This document shows positions 25,324 to 35,746 of a stretch of DNA of 64,000 nucleotides, one piece after another. How positions within the stretch are numbered: position 1 is the first letter of the stretch; every line of letters starts with the position of its first letter. Made by a program: the position numbers and the translations under genes. The notes under the pieces were generated by a model. The model worked only from the letters and a program-made list of their open reading frames with translations, did not search any database and had not been told where the DNA came from. Origin of the DNA: JAGPUQ01 sp041594335 (GTDB lineage Bacteria > Pseudomonadota > Gammaproteobacteria > Pseudomonadales > Porticoccaceae); the NCBI GenBank assembly GCA_041594335.1, contig JBFHML010000005.1:4086-68085 (forward strand). The letters run 5' to 3'.

Positions 25324-26409
25324 TTGAGTCGCCCTGCGCTTGTCACTGTCAACCTCGATCACCTATGCCACAACTTCGACGTGGCCCGTCGCTATGCCGC
25401 GGGCGCGCGCGTACTGGCCATGGTCAAGGCAAATGCCTATGGTCATGGCGCGGTGCCGGCGGCCCGGGCGCTGGCCACACGGGCCGCCAGCTTTGGGGTG
25501 TCCTCGCTGGAAGAGGCGGTCCGATTGCGTGAGGCGGGTATCGGCGGCCAGATCTTGTTGGTGTCGGGTTGTTTTGCGGCCCCGGAGCTCCCCGAGATTG
25601 CACGTCACGATCTCCAGATAGCGATACATGACGATTGGCAGGTGCAGGTACTGTTGGCCACTGCGCTCCCGAGGCCGGTGGTGGTATGGCTCAAGATCGA
25701 CACCGGCATGCATCGGCTCGGCTTTGCGCCCGATGCCGTGTCGGAGGTCTACGGACGACTCGCCAGTTCGCCCAATGTTGCTGAAATTCGCTTGATGACC
25801 CATTTCGCCCGGGCCGATACGCCGGGCGACGCTTTCAACGACCGACAGCGACAGGCTTTCCTTCAGGCCGTTGCGGGTTTGGCCGGACCTCACAGCTTGG
25901 CCAATTCCGCGGCGCTGGTGGCCTTGCCAGAGAGTCGCGGTGATTGGGTGCGGCCCGGGATCCTGTTGTATGGCGCCAACCCCTTCGTCGCGGCCCATCC
26001 CGTCGCCGCGGAACTGAAGCCCGTGATGACATTTTCGTCACGGCTGCTTGCGGTGCGCGCGCTGGCGGCCGGCGAGAGCACCGGCTACGGTGGCGACTGG
26101 GTGGCGCCCGCTCCCACCGTGATCGGTATTGCGGCGATGGGGTACGGGGATGGTTATCCCCGTCACACGCCGACCGGCGCGCCGGTACTGGTGCGAGGCC
26201 GGCGCACGCGGATTCTGGGCCGCGTGTCCATGGATTTGGTGGCTGTGGACTTGGGTCCGGTGGCCGGTGCCGCGGTGGGAGATGACGTGGTCTTCTGGGG
26301 CGAGGGGTTGCCCGCCTGGGAGGTGGCTCGGCACGCCGGCACCATCGCCTATGAACTGTTTACCGGGATCAGTGCTCGCGTGCCCGTGCGCTACGTGGGT
26401 GCCACCTGA
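25324..26409 (+). CDS. alr: Alanine racemase
   Basis: 361 residues from a TTG at 25324, with GGAG at 25314-25317 at correct spacing; no ATG or GTG fits the family start (SRPALVTVNLDHLCHN). Alr makes D-alanine with PLP for the peptidoglycan stem made by Ddl and MurF in this window. The PLP lysine is residue 35 in MVKANAYGHG and the second catalytic base Tyr275 in MGYGDGYPRH; IDTGMHRLGF and RPGILLYGANP are conserved. Its 3' end is 7 bases from the convergent SPOR gene. Confidence 0.95.
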   Translation: MSRPALVTVNLDHLCHNFDVARRYAAGARVLAMVKANAYGHGAVPAARALATRAASFGVSSLEEAVRLREAGIGGQILLVSGCFAAPELPEIARHDLQIAIHDDWQVQVLLATALPRPVVVWLKIDTGMHRLGFAPDAVSEVYGRLASSPNVAEIRLMTHFARADTPGDAFNDRQRQAFLQAVAGLAGPHSLANSAALVALPESRGDWVRPGILLYGANPFVAAHPVAAELKPVMTFSSRLLAVRALAAGESTGYGGDWVAPAPTVIGIAAMGYGDGYPRHTPTGAPVLVRGRRTRILGRVSMDLVAVDLGPVAGAAVGDDVVFWGEGLPAWEVARHAGTIAYELFTGISARVPVRYVGAT

Positions 26410-26416
26410 AGGCAGT

Positions 26417-27043
26417 TCAGTTTCGTTTGCGCTTGACCAGGATATTGTCGATGCCGTTCTGCTGCAGTGCGGCGCGCGCTTGGGCCAGGTTTTCTGGGGA
26501 GTTGAACGGCCCCACCATCACCCGGTGCCAGACCTCGCCCGGCCGTGCGCCGGCGCTTTCCACCGCGGCGCTGAGGTTCAGTAGTAACAAACGGGCGCGC
26601 AGGCTGTCGGCGTCCTCCCGGGAGCGGAAGGACCCAGCCTGGAGGAGAAATTGAAACTCCGGCTCGGCGGCCGTGGGCGCTGCCGCGGCCTCTATGTGCT
26701 GGGCTTGGGCTTCTGGCTGTGTTGGCGGGGGTGCCGGCGCGGGGGTGATCTCCGGCTCTTCGCCTTCCGGCACGAACACCTCGGATTCCTTGAGCAGGGT
26801 GTAAAAATCAAACCGGGGTTTGGCCTCGGTCTCGGCTTGTGGTTCTGGTGGTTCCCGGCCAGCCTGTGGTGGCGCCGTGTCCCCCGGGGGGCGCCACAGC
26901 AGTGCCACCAGCAATCCCGCTGCCAACCCAGCGGCGAAGCCGCCGCCGAATGTCGTCCAGGTGGGCGGGAGAGCACGTTGTGGTTTGCGTTGGTTGCGTG
27001 CGGCGCGCTTGCGCTGAGCGGGTTTGGCGTAATCCCGGGCCAT
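26417..27043 (-). CDS. FtsN-like SPOR-domain protein
   Basis: 208 residues. A basic cytoplasmic start (MARDYAKPAQRKRAARNQRK), one membrane segment (GGGFAAGLAAGLLVALLW, about 33-50), a proline/glutamate-rich linker with FDFYTLLKESEVFVPE, and a C-terminal SPOR domain (FLLQAGSFRSREDADSLRARLLLLN...VMVGPFNSPENLAQARAAL) at about 130-205. FYxLLxE...VP is the core of the FtsN essential region, so this is a good FtsN candidate, although it lacks the usual argS/hslV neighbours. It is 149 bases downstream of aacS, with its own -10 box. Confidence 0.85.
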   Translation of the reverse strand: MARDYAKPAQRKRAARNQRKPQRALPPTWTTFGGGFAAGLAAGLLVALLWRPPGDTAPPQAGREPPEPQAETEAKPRFDFYTLLKESEVFVPEGEEPEITPAPAPPPTQPEAQAQHIEAAAAPTAAEPEFQFLLQAGSFRSREDADSLRARLLLLNLSAAVESAGARPGEVWHRVMVGPFNSPENLAQARAALQQNGIDNILVKRKRN

Positions 27044-27072
27044 GGGGCGTCGATCGCGGCGAATGGTGGACC

Positions 27073-27081
27073 ATTCTAGCA
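27073..27081 (-). promoter_or_regulatory. Extended -10 promoter for the FtsN-like gene
   Basis: On the minus strand TGC followed by TAGAAT (27081 down to 27073), about 30 bases before the ATG. Confidence 0.45.
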
Positions 27082-27192
27082 GTCTGTTACCCAGCTACCG
27101 CGTGCCGGATACGGCACCGCCCGATTTCGACACGAGCGGACGGGCGGGGGCGCGCGACGGGGGTCCTGGGACGCCGCATCCTCGGCGAGCAC

Positions 27193-29142
<1,950 letters not shown>

Positions 29143-29158
29143 GGTCAGGTCCCGGCGG

Positions 29159-29743
29159 TCAGTCGAGATATTCGAATACTTTCACCACTCGCTGCACTCC
29201 GCCGATGCGGCTCGCGATCGTGGCGATGCGGTTGGAGTCCCGGCGCGTGGTCTTGCCCAGGAGGTAGACGACACTGTCCTCTACCACCACCTCTACGCCA
29301 CGGGTATTGAGCCCCTTTTCCGCGACCAAACGGGTCCGGACTTTGGTCGCCAGCCAGCTGTCGTTGGTGCGCGCCAGCATTCCCGAGTTGTTGCGTACCT
29401 GCAGCTCGTTATAGACCTCGCGGGTGCCCCGATAGGCACGCGCGGTCTCGCCGGCCAATGTCTTGAGTTCTTCACTGGGCACCTCGCCGGTTAGCAGCAC
29501 GGCCCGGTTGAAGCTGTTGACGTTGACGTGTGCGGTCTCGAGTTGCGGGTGGGCCTTTTTAATGTTCACCGCGATCAGGGTGTCCATCTTCATGTCGTCG
29601 ACGGTGGTGCCGATGCTGGGGGCGGCTCGATCTTCCTGGAAGGGTTTGTCGGTCACCTTATTGAGGGTGGCGGCGCAGCCGGAGAGCAGAAAGATCGCCC
29701 CACAGACAGCCAATAAATTTCTTGCGGTGCTTCGTTCGTTCAC
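29159..29743 (-). CDS. dolP: BON-domain outer-membrane lipoprotein DolP (YraP)
   Basis: 194 residues from a GTG at 29741-29743 with GGAGG nine bases upstream. A lipobox ends FLLSGC in a signal peptide, so the mature protein is a lipoprotein, probably outer membrane. Two BON domains follow: about 50-115 (DTLIAVNIKKAHPQLETAHVNV...GEVPSEELK) and about 125-190 (SWLATKVRTRLVAEKGLNTRGVEVVVEDSVVYLLG). E. coli DolP (191 residues) binds anionic phospholipid and supports envelope integrity and BAM. Its GTG overlaps the diaA stop by three bases, in the conserved lpoA-yraN-diaA-dolP order. Confidence 0.92.
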   Translation of the reverse strand: MNERSTARNLLAVCGAIFLLSGCAATLNKVTDKPFQEDRAAPSIGTTVDDMKMDTLIAVNIKKAHPQLETAHVNVNSFNRAVLLTGEVPSEELKTLAGETARAYRGTREVYNELQVRNNSGMLARTNDSWLATKVRTRLVAEKGLNTRGVEVVVEDSVVYLLGKTTRRDSNRIATIASRIGGVQRVVKVFEYLD

Positions 29744-30327
29744 GTCGCGGATCCTCCGAAAAGATGTCGTTCGATCAGTGCGCAAAGCGCGAGAATAGTG
29801 GAAAACTGCACTTCCAGTGCCAAGCTTAGGTGATCAGTCCCCGCGGAAAGTTCGATGTCCGGAGTGGCCAGTTCTTGCGCCAGGGTGTCACTGGGGGAAC
29901 CGCCCAGAAGAATACAGGGGAGGTCTCGGCTATGGGCGGCACGCAGCGCGACAAGAGGCGTCGGCCCCGTGCCCCCGTCTGGAACGATCAACGCTAAGCA
30001 ATCTTGCGGTCCCCCGAGGGAACGGATGCGCGCCGCCAGCGGGTGGTCTTGGGCCGGGTGGTCTGCGGTGTCTTCGAGCAGTATGGAAGGCAGGGCGGGG
30101 CGCGGGAAATCAAACCCGAGGGCGACACCGTGATGGAGGAGCGCAGCGAGCTGGCGGCCGGCACCGAGGCCGGAGATCAGGAGGTGCCCTCCGGCCAAGA
30201 AACTGTTGGCGATCCGTTCGGCCGCCAGTGCGATGCCCGGCGCCAGCTGTTCGCCGACGGCCATACGGGCCTGGATGCCACGGTGGAAACTGGTGATGAC
30301 CAGCTCTTCGAAATTTTCAGGCGTCAT
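29740..30327 (-). CDS. diaA: SIS-domain DnaA initiator-associating protein DiaA (GmhA-like)
   Basis: 195 residues from the ATG at 30325-30327; E. coli DiaA has 196. A sugar-isomerase fold: an N-terminal helix (LVITSFHRGIQARMAVGEQLAPGIALAAERI), the SIS beginning GHLLISGLGAGRQLAALLHH, and IVPDGGTGPTPLVALRAAHSRD. In E. coli, DiaA tetramers bind DnaA and time replication initiation. The second half diverges from GmhA, which argues against heptose isomerase. Its start lies inside the end of yraN (11-base overlap) and its stop overlaps dolP. Confidence 0.88.
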   Translation of the reverse strand: MTPENFEELVITSFHRGIQARMAVGEQLAPGIALAAERIANSFLAGGHLLISGLGAGRQLAALLHHGVALGFDFPRPALPSILLEDTADHPAQDHPLAARIRSLGGPQDCLALIVPDGGTGPTPLVALRAAHSRDLPCILLGGSPSDTLAQELATPDIELSAGTDHLSLALEVQFSTILALCALIERHLFGGSAT

Positions 30328-30697
30328 CGGCACTAAAGGCGTCGCGCAACCACTCGACAGCAAAGCCATGGGGTTTCCCGCCGGCCGTTGGGTGGAGCAG
30401 CATGGCATCGAAACGACAGGGCGGCTCGGCGTCCGGCAGTTGGGCGAGATAGTGGCGCGCGGCGGTGATGATGCGCCGCCGTTTGCGGTGATCAATGCTT
30501 TCTAGGGCGCCGCCGTGGCTGCTGCCGGAGCGCATGCGGACTTCCACGAAGGCGAGCGTTCCGGCGTCCTCGGCGATGATATCGATCTCGCCGCGCGGCA
30601 CCCGATAATTGCGCGCCAAAATGCGCAGCCCGCGGCCGCGTAGGAAGGCCGCGGCGGTTTGTTCGGCCCGGTTGCCGAGGTCTGCGGCGAAGGTCAT
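30317..30697 (-). CDS. yraN: YraN family endonuclease-fold protein (UPF0102)
   Basis: 126 residues with the restriction-endonuclease-like core: GNRAEQTAAAFLRGRGLRILARNYRVPRGEIDIIAEDAGTLAFVEVRMR, where E(37)-x-D and E-V-R are the predicted metal residues. The usual E-V-K third motif is E-V-R here. Function unresolved; it is a constant neighbour of lpoA. Overlaps lpoA by 4 bases and diaA by 11. Confidence 0.92.
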   Translation of the reverse strand: MTFAADLGNRAEQTAAAFLRGRGLRILARNYRVPRGEIDIIAEDAGTLAFVEVRMRSGSSHGGALESIDHRKRRRIITAARHYLAQLPDAEPPCRFDAMLLHPTAGGKPHGFAVEWLRDAFSADDA

Positions 30698-32469
30698 TGG
30701 TCCGGCGCCGCGGGCAGCAGGGGTACGGCGCGCCCATTGCGGAAGCGGGCCCAGGGCTGGAGGCGCTGTACCCGCCCATTGCCATCGAGCATCAGTAGTC
30801 CGGTTTGGCCCGGGATTGGTCGAGCCAGCCCGGGCATGCCGTCGGCCAACTGGGCATGGAGCAGGTAGCTGTCGACCCCGAGGGCGAACAGTTGTCGATG
30901 GGCCGGCGGCAGGCGATCCTCCGGCCAGGGCGACAGCTGGTTCGGATCGGCCAGCGTCCAGGGCGAGGCGCTGAAGCGAATGTCGCCGAGATCCCGGTCG
31001 CGCACGGGGTCCGGTGTGCCGGAGTAGATGGCCGAGGTCGCGTAGATCGGTAGATCGCCCGCATACAGAAATTCCAGAGTGGGCTGGATTTGGCGCCCCT
31101 GGGTGGGATAGGCCACTAGGAAAACCATATCCAGATCGGTGCGTCGCCGTGGTGGTTCGCCATTTTCACCGACAGCGGCGACGTCGCGGGTCTGCTGGGG
31201 CGCGAGCAAGGGGCGCAGCACCGGGGTGAAGTCCTTGAGGGCCATGTCGTACTGCGCCACTGCTGGGATTTCGCCGCCAAGCTCGGTGAAGGTCTCGGTG
31301 AAGGTCTGTAAGGCTCGCCGTCCCCAGCTGGTGTTCGGGACCAGGGCAAGGGCTCTGCGGTGGCCGTCGCGGCGGGCCGTGTGGGCTACGGCTACGGCCT
31401 CTTCTGCCACCGAGAGCCCGAACTGATAGAACCCGCGTACGCTGGCCGCGGTATCGGCTTCCAGGTAATTCAGAGACAATATCGGCACCGGCAGCCGTGG
31501 TTGGTCGCGCAGGGTGCGCAACAATTCCGGTTCGAGCGGGCCGATGACGAGCTGGGCCCCCTCGTCGACGGCGCGTCCGTAGAGCGCCAGCACATCGCCA
31601 GCGGCAGTGTCGTAGAAGCGCACGTCGGGCGGCTGAACGCCGCCGGCGCGTGCCGCGAAGGCCGCGGCCAAGAATCCATCTCGAAGCATCTCGGCGGCGG
31701 CGGCGTAGGTGCCGCTTTCCGGCAGCAAGAGCGCGACCCTGTTCAGTGATTCGACTTCTGCGGGGGAGAGGATCCGCGTCCGCTCTTGTGGCAGGGCAGT
31801 GGGGCGGTCCCCGCTGCGCGCGGGCTCGGTCTCTCGACCGGCCAGTGCCAGTTGATACCAGCTATGCAGGTGCGGGTCGGCGGGCTCGGCGACGAGCTTG
31901 CGGAGCACCGAGGTCGGTGTTTGTTGCAATACCGTCCAGATGCGCTGCTCGACCCCGGCGCGTGCGTCCGGATCCTGTAGCTCGGTGGCCAGCGCAGTGT
32001 AGGCGGACAGGCTCTGTGCGGTCTCCCCCAGCAGCCCGAACAGCTCTCCCCGCAGGCGCAGCCAGCGTAGGCGCTGCGCGCCGGAAAGCGTCTTGCCCAA
32101 CGCGGTGGCAGCGGGCGTCGTCAGTAGCTCGCGGGCGAGGAGCACTTCCCCCTCCTGCAGCGCGGCATCCGCGTGGCCGAGCAGGTATTCTCCCCGCGCC
32201 GCCATCGGTAGAGCCTCGGCGTCGAGGGCAGCATAGAGTTTCAGTGCGGTGATGGTGTCGCCGTCGCGCTGCCGGCCGATGGCAGCGGCCAATTGCGCTT
32301 GCGCTTGCGCCGCTGGGCTGCTCGTCTCGGGTACGATGGCCTCCTCGCGCGCAGCGTCGCCGGTGGGCGCCGGGGTACGATGTGGGGCGCTGCATCCAGC
32401 GAGCGAGAGGAGCAAGGTGACGACGCCCAACAGGTGGACAGAAGGAGAGCGGGGAATGATGGCCGGCAC
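30694..32469 (-). CDS. lpoA: Penicillin-binding protein activator LpoA (YraM)
   Basis: 591 residues if started at the GTG at 32467-32469, which gives MPAIIPRSPSVH, a hydrophobic core and the lipobox LSLAGC; earlier in-frame starts (ATG 32511) would overlap rsmI further. It is an outer-membrane lipoprotein that activates PBP1A. An N-terminal helical TPR-like part (about 45-260) precedes a periplasmic-binding-protein-like C-domain (ALLLPESGTYAAAAEMLRDGFLAA... QLVIGPLEPELLRTL...). Last third: MVFLVAYPTQGRQIQPTLEFLYAGDLPIYATSAI. First gene of the lpoA-yraN-diaA-dolP run; its 5' end overlaps divergent rsmI. Start codon uncertain. Confidence 0.88.
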   Translation of the reverse strand: MPAIIPRSPSVHLLGVVTLLLSLAGCSAPHRTPAPTGDAAREEAIVPETSSPAAQAQAQLAAAIGRQRDGDTITALKLYAALDAEALPMAARGEYLLGHADAALQEGEVLLARELLTTPAATALGKTLSGAQRLRWLRLRGELFGLLGETAQSLSAYTALATELQDPDARAGVEQRIWTVLQQTPTSVLRKLVAEPADPHLHSWYQLALAGRETEPARSGDRPTALPQERTRILSPAEVESLNRVALLLPESGTYAAAAEMLRDGFLAAAFAARAGGVQPPDVRFYDTAAGDVLALYGRAVDEGAQLVIGPLEPELLRTLRDQPRLPVPILSLNYLEADTAASVRGFYQFGLSVAEEAVAVAHTARRDGHRRALALVPNTSWGRRALQTFTETFTELGGEIPAVAQYDMALKDFTPVLRPLLAPQQTRDVAAVGENGEPPRRRTDLDMVFLVAYPTQGRQIQPTLEFLYAGDLPIYATSAIYSGTPDPVRDRDLGDIRFSASPWTLADPNQLSPWPEDRLPPAHRQLFALGVDSYLLHAQLADGMPGLARPIPGQTGLLMLDGNGRVQRLQPWARFRNGRAVPLLPAAPDQ

Positions 32470-33292
32470 CCTGTATGTAGTGGCAACACCGATCGGTAAC
32501 CTGGGCGACATGGTACCCCGCGCGGTGGAGATACTCAAAGCCGTCGCGCTGGTCGCCGCCGAGGATACGCGTCACAGTGGTCGCTTGTTGCGCCACTTTG
32601 GCGTCGCGGTGCCGCTGGTGTCGTATCACGATCGCAGTGGTCGCGACCGCTGCGAGGCCGTGCTGGCCACGTTAGCCGCCGGCGAGGATGTGGCGTTGAT
32701 CAGTGACGCGGGAACCCCGTTGATTTCCGATCCGGGCTATCGCCTGGTGCGGGCGGCGCGCGATGCGGGGTTTCCGGTGTCTCCGGTGCCGGGCCCCTGC
32801 GCCGCCGTAGCGGCTTTGAGCGCCGCCGGCCTGCCCAGTGATCGCTTCGTGTTCGAAGGTTTTCTGCCCGCGCGCGCCGGGGAGCGTCGGCGCCGTCTCG
32901 GCGAACTGGCGACGGAGCCGCGCACCCTCATCCTCTATGAAGCGCCGCATCGTATCCTCGACACATTAGAAGATCTGGTGGCGCTGCTCGGCGCTGAGCG
33001 CGAGCTGATCTTGGCGCGTGAAATTACCAAGGCTTTCGAGACATTTGTCGCAGGCAGTGCCGAAGAGGTGCGTGCGCGGGTCCAGGCCGACACCGACCAG
33101 CGTCGCGGCGAATTGGTGCTGGTCGTTGCCGGAGCGCCGGAGCGCCCTGCCGCCATGGGTGATTGGGACCACGTATTGGAGCCGCTGCTCGAGGCGCTAC
33201 CGCTGAAGCAGGCGGTGGCCCTGGCGACACGGATTACCGGCGGTGCCCGGAATCTGATCTATCAGCGCGCACTGGAATTGCGTCAACCCTGA
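32456..33292 (+). CDS. rsmI: 16S rRNA (cytidine-1402-2'-O)-methyltransferase
   Basis: 278 residues from the ATG at 32456, behind AGGAG. RsmI methylates the ribose of C1402 in the 16S decoding centre, next to the base methylation made by RsmH, encoded 3.3 kb away. Tetrapyrrole-methylase fold: GTLYVVATPIGNLGDMVPRAVE, AAEDTRHSGRLLRHFG, LISDAGTPLISDPGYRLVRAA and PVPGPCAAVAALSAAGLPSDRFVFEGFLP. Its ribosome binding site and first codons lie within the lpoA 5' end on the other strand. Confidence 0.95.
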   Translation: MMAGTLYVVATPIGNLGDMVPRAVEILKAVALVAAEDTRHSGRLLRHFGVAVPLVSYHDRSGRDRCEAVLATLAAGEDVALISDAGTPLISDPGYRLVRAARDAGFPVSPVPGPCAAVAALSAAGLPSDRFVFEGFLPARAGERRRRLGELATEPRTLILYEAPHRILDTLEDLVALLGAERELILAREITKAFETFVAGSAEEVRARVQADTDQRRGELVLVVAGAPERPAAMGDWDHVLEPLLEALPLKQAVALATRITGGARNLIYQRALELRQP

Positions 33293-33310
33293 GGTCTGTC
33301 GCGCGCGGGT

Positions 33311-33319
33311 TGCTATGAT
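33311..33319 (+). promoter_or_regulatory. Extended -10 promoter for tesB
   Basis: TGC then TATGAT, 99 bases before the tesB ATG and just after rsmI. Confidence 0.35.
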
Positions 33320-33417
33320 GCGTGCCGCGCGGCGGTAGCGCGATCGCCGCGGTTTCGGTGTGGCCGCTCTCCCGATCGGCCGTCCGGAGTGTAGTAGCCA
33401 GGAGTGGTATTGTTGTC

Positions 33418-34269
33418 ATGACGCCCGAACAATTGCTGAATCTCCTCGACTTGGAGCGGCTCGACCGCGACCTATTCCGCGGTGCCAACCAGGATATCGG
33501 TGCGGCCGCGGTGTTTGGCGGCCAGGTGCTGGGTCAAGCGTTGATCGCCGCTGAGCGCACCGTCGTCCAGCGGCCGGTCCATTCTCTGCATTCCTATTTT
33601 TTGCGTCCGGGTCGGCTGCAGGTGCCGATCGTCTACCAAGTTGAGCGGGTGCGAGATGGTGGCAGCTTTACTACCCGCCGCGTGGTGGCCATGCAGGAAG
33701 GCGAGGTGATTTTCATTCTGTCCGCCTCGTTTCAGCAGGCCCAGGAGGGCTTTTCTCACCAGGTCGACATGCCGCAGGTTCCAGGCCCTGAAGGGTTGCC
33801 GGACGAATATGCGTTGCGTGTGGCGGCCGCTGAGCGACTGCCGCAAGAGCAGCGCGCTTTCCTCTCCGCTGAGCGGCCGGTCGAGATGCGACCGGTGGAT
33901 CCTGACGCGCTTTGGGGTGAGTTCAAGACGCCTCCGCGACAGCAGTTCTGGGTGCGGGTGCCGATAGCCTTGCCTGCGGAGTGCGGCTTGCACTGCGCGT
34001 TGCTGGCCTATGCTTCGGATTACTATTTCATGGGCACCGCGCTGCGCCCCCATGGCCTACGTTTTGGTGCGTCGGGCCTGCAGGCGGCAACCCTGGATCA
34101 TGCCATGTGGTTTCACCGGGCGTTCCGCGCCGATGAATGGCTGCTCTACGATATGGAAAGCCCGAGCGCGAGCGGCGCGCGTGGCCTCAATATCGGCCAT
34201 TTCTACGATCGCCGCGGGGTGTTGGTGGCCAGCTGTGTACAGGAGGGGTTGATCCGGCGGCGTGGTTGA
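33418..34269 (+). CDS. tesB: Acyl-CoA thioesterase II
   Basis: 283 residues from the ATG at 33418; E. coli TesB has 286. Double hot-dog fold hydrolysing medium and long acyl-CoAs. Family landmarks: DLFRGANQDIGAAAVFGGQVLGQALIAAERTV, HSLHSYFLRPGR, VERVRDGGSFTTRRVVA, and near the C-terminus LDHAMWFHRAFRADEWLLYDMESPSASGARGL. Its stop is inside a hairpin shared with the convergent phosphotriesterase-family gene. It sits between rsmI and rnpB. Confidence 0.94.
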   Translation: MTPEQLLNLLDLERLDRDLFRGANQDIGAAAVFGGQVLGQALIAAERTVVQRPVHSLHSYFLRPGRLQVPIVYQVERVRDGGSFTTRRVVAMQEGEVIFILSASFQQAQEGFSHQVDMPQVPGPEGLPDEYALRVAAAERLPQEQRAFLSAERPVEMRPVDPDALWGEFKTPPRQQFWVRVPIALPAECGLHCALLAYASDYYFMGTALRPHGLRFGASGLQAATLDHAMWFHRAFRADEWLLYDMESPSASGARGLNIGHFYDRRGVLVASCVQEGLIRRRG

Positions 34270-34292
34270 GGCGCCGCCGGTCGCGGTGCCTC
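34268..34292. terminator. Shared hairpin spanning both convergent stop codons (tesB / phosphotriesterase)
   Basis: GAGGCGCCGC (34268-34277) pairs with GCGGTGCCTC (34283-34292) with one G-U, over a CGGTC loop. The arms contain parts of both stop codons. Confidence 0.45.
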
Positions 34293-35238
34293 AGTAGGCG
34301 CCAGAGCGGGAAAAGATCTTTTTCGGGTTCTCCACCATCATGGTGTCGATATCCCGGTCGCTGACCCCGGCGGCGCGCAGGGCCGGCAATACGTCTCGCG
34401 GCACATGTTCATAGCACCAGTTGGGGGCGAATTTCTCTACGTAGTTGCCATCGAAAAAGTCCTGAAAGCTACAGGAATCGTGGGAGATGACCATTTGGCC
34501 CGCAAAGCCCTTCTCGCACAGTTTGGCGACCGTTTGCACACGGTCGTCGGTGGGCAGAAAGGCGTCCAGCCCAAAGCGATCCATGCCGATGAAGCAGCCG
34601 CTGTCGAGAATTTCCTGGAGATAGTCGAGGTCCGTCGAATCGCCCATGTGGCCGATCACGATGCGGCTTAGGTCGACCCCGAATTCGCGAAACGCCGTCA
34701 CCTGATCGCGCGCTGAGGTGTTGGCGACGGTGGTGTGGGTGGAGATGGGTACCCCGGTTTCGCGGTGCGCGGTCGCCGCCGCTTGTAACAGTTTCTTGTT
34801 GAAGGCATCGACGCCCGGGTGGTCCGTCGCGCACTTGATGATGCCGGCCTTGGTGCCGGTGCCCAGGATGCCGTCGCGAATGTCCCGGACCATGTAACCG
34901 GCGAGTTTGTCCACCTCCCAGGAGTGCATCTGCGGCTCTTCGGTCCAGTAAAATCCGGTCGCGACAACCACATTGACGCCAGTCAGTTCGGCCACCCGCC
35001 GAATGGCGTGGACATCTCGACCCAGGTTGATCGGGGTGAGGTCCACGATCGACGCGACCCCGCGTTCGGCAGCCCGCATGAGCGCCGCCGCCGCCTTGGG
35101 GATTTCGCTCTCCGCTTCGTAGTAATCGTTGTAGTTTTGGCGCATGGACCAGCTGGCGACCACGATGTGCTCGTGCATTAGGCACATCCCCAAGTCGTCG
35201 ACGTCGATTGCACCCAGTGCGGTTTCCACCTGTGGCAT
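34291..35238 (-). CDS. Phosphotriesterase-family metal-dependent hydrolase
   Basis: 315 residues from the ATG at 35236-35238, behind AGGGGAAAACC. All metal positions of the phosphotriesterase family are present in order: His-x-His in LMHEHIV (about 22-24), the lysine that is carboxylated in AGIIKCATD, His in ISTHTTV, His in IVIGHMGDS and Asp in VISHDSC. Most members are lactonases or of unknown natural substrate; phosphotriester hydrolysis is often a side activity. The overall shape is closer to PTE-like lactonases and PHP homologues. Convergent with tesB and divergent from rnpB. Confidence 0.88.
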   Translation of the reverse strand: MPQVETALGAIDVDDLGMCLMHEHIVVASWSMRQNYNDYYEAESEIPKAAAALMRAAERGVASIVDLTPINLGRDVHAIRRVAELTGVNVVVATGFYWTEEPQMHSWEVDKLAGYMVRDIRDGILGTGTKAGIIKCATDHPGVDAFNKKLLQAAATAHRETGVPISTHTTVANTSARDQVTAFREFGVDLSRIVIGHMGDSTDLDYLQEILDSGCFIGMDRFGLDAFLPTDDRVQTVAKLCEKGFAGQMVISHDSCSFQDFFDGNYVEKFAPNWCYEHVPRDVLPALRAAGVSDRDIDTMMVENPKKIFSRSGAY

Positions 35239-35375
35239 GGTTTTCCCCTGTAGAGATTGTTGTGATGGAGGACAGGCCCGCAGTGATCTCCGGCCTGCGA
35301 GGTAGGTGATGGCTGGATGGTAGAAGAACTCCCGGGTCGGGGGAAGAGTGCGCCCCGGCTTCGGCGGCCTTGAGG

Positions 35376-35381
35376 TAGAAT
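35376..35381 (+). promoter_or_regulatory. -10 box of rnpB
   Basis: TAGAAT ending 7 bases before the first base of the RNA, the right distance for a -10 box. Confidence 0.6.
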
Positions 35382-35387
35382 GCCCGG

Positions 35388-35746
35388 GAAGTCGGCCGGA
35401 CAGTCGCTGTCGCGCTTGCGCGGTGGAGGAAAGTCCGGGCTCCATAGGGCAGAGTGCCAGGTAACGCCTGGGGGGCGTGAGCCCACGGAAAGTGCCACAG
35501 AGAACATACCGCCGATGGCCGCTGCGATGCAGCGGATCAGGTAAGGGTGAAAAGGTGCGGTAAGAGCGCACCGCGCGGCTGGCAACAGGCGTGGCAGGGT
35601 AAACCCCACTCGGAGCAAGGCCAAATAGGAACCCTAGGGCGCGGCCCGCGTCGGGTTCGGGTAGGCCGCAAGAGGCGCGCGGTGACGTGCGTCCCAGATG
35701 AATGACTGTCCAAGACAGAACCCGGCTTACAGGCCGACTTCAATTC
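35388..35746 (+). ncRNA. rnpB: RNase P RNA, bacterial class A
   Basis: About 359 nucleotides, aligned by eye with E. coli M1 RNA. Conserved blocks in order: GAGGAAAGTCCGGGCTCC (P4 5' half and CR-I), AGGGCAGAGTGCCAGGTAA, CGCCGATGGCC, ATCAGGTAAGGGTGAAA, GGTGCGGTAAGAGCGCACC, GGCAACAGGCGTGGCAGGGTAAACCCCACTCGGAGCAAGGCCAAATAGG in segments, and AGATGAATGACTGTCC...ACAGAACCCGGCTTA near the 3' end. GAAGTCGGCC at the 5' end pairs with GGCCGACTTC at the 3' end (P1), fixing both ends to within a few bases. It is the catalytic RNA that trims tRNA 5' leaders. Position upstream of mraZ matches Pseudomonas. Confidence 0.97.
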
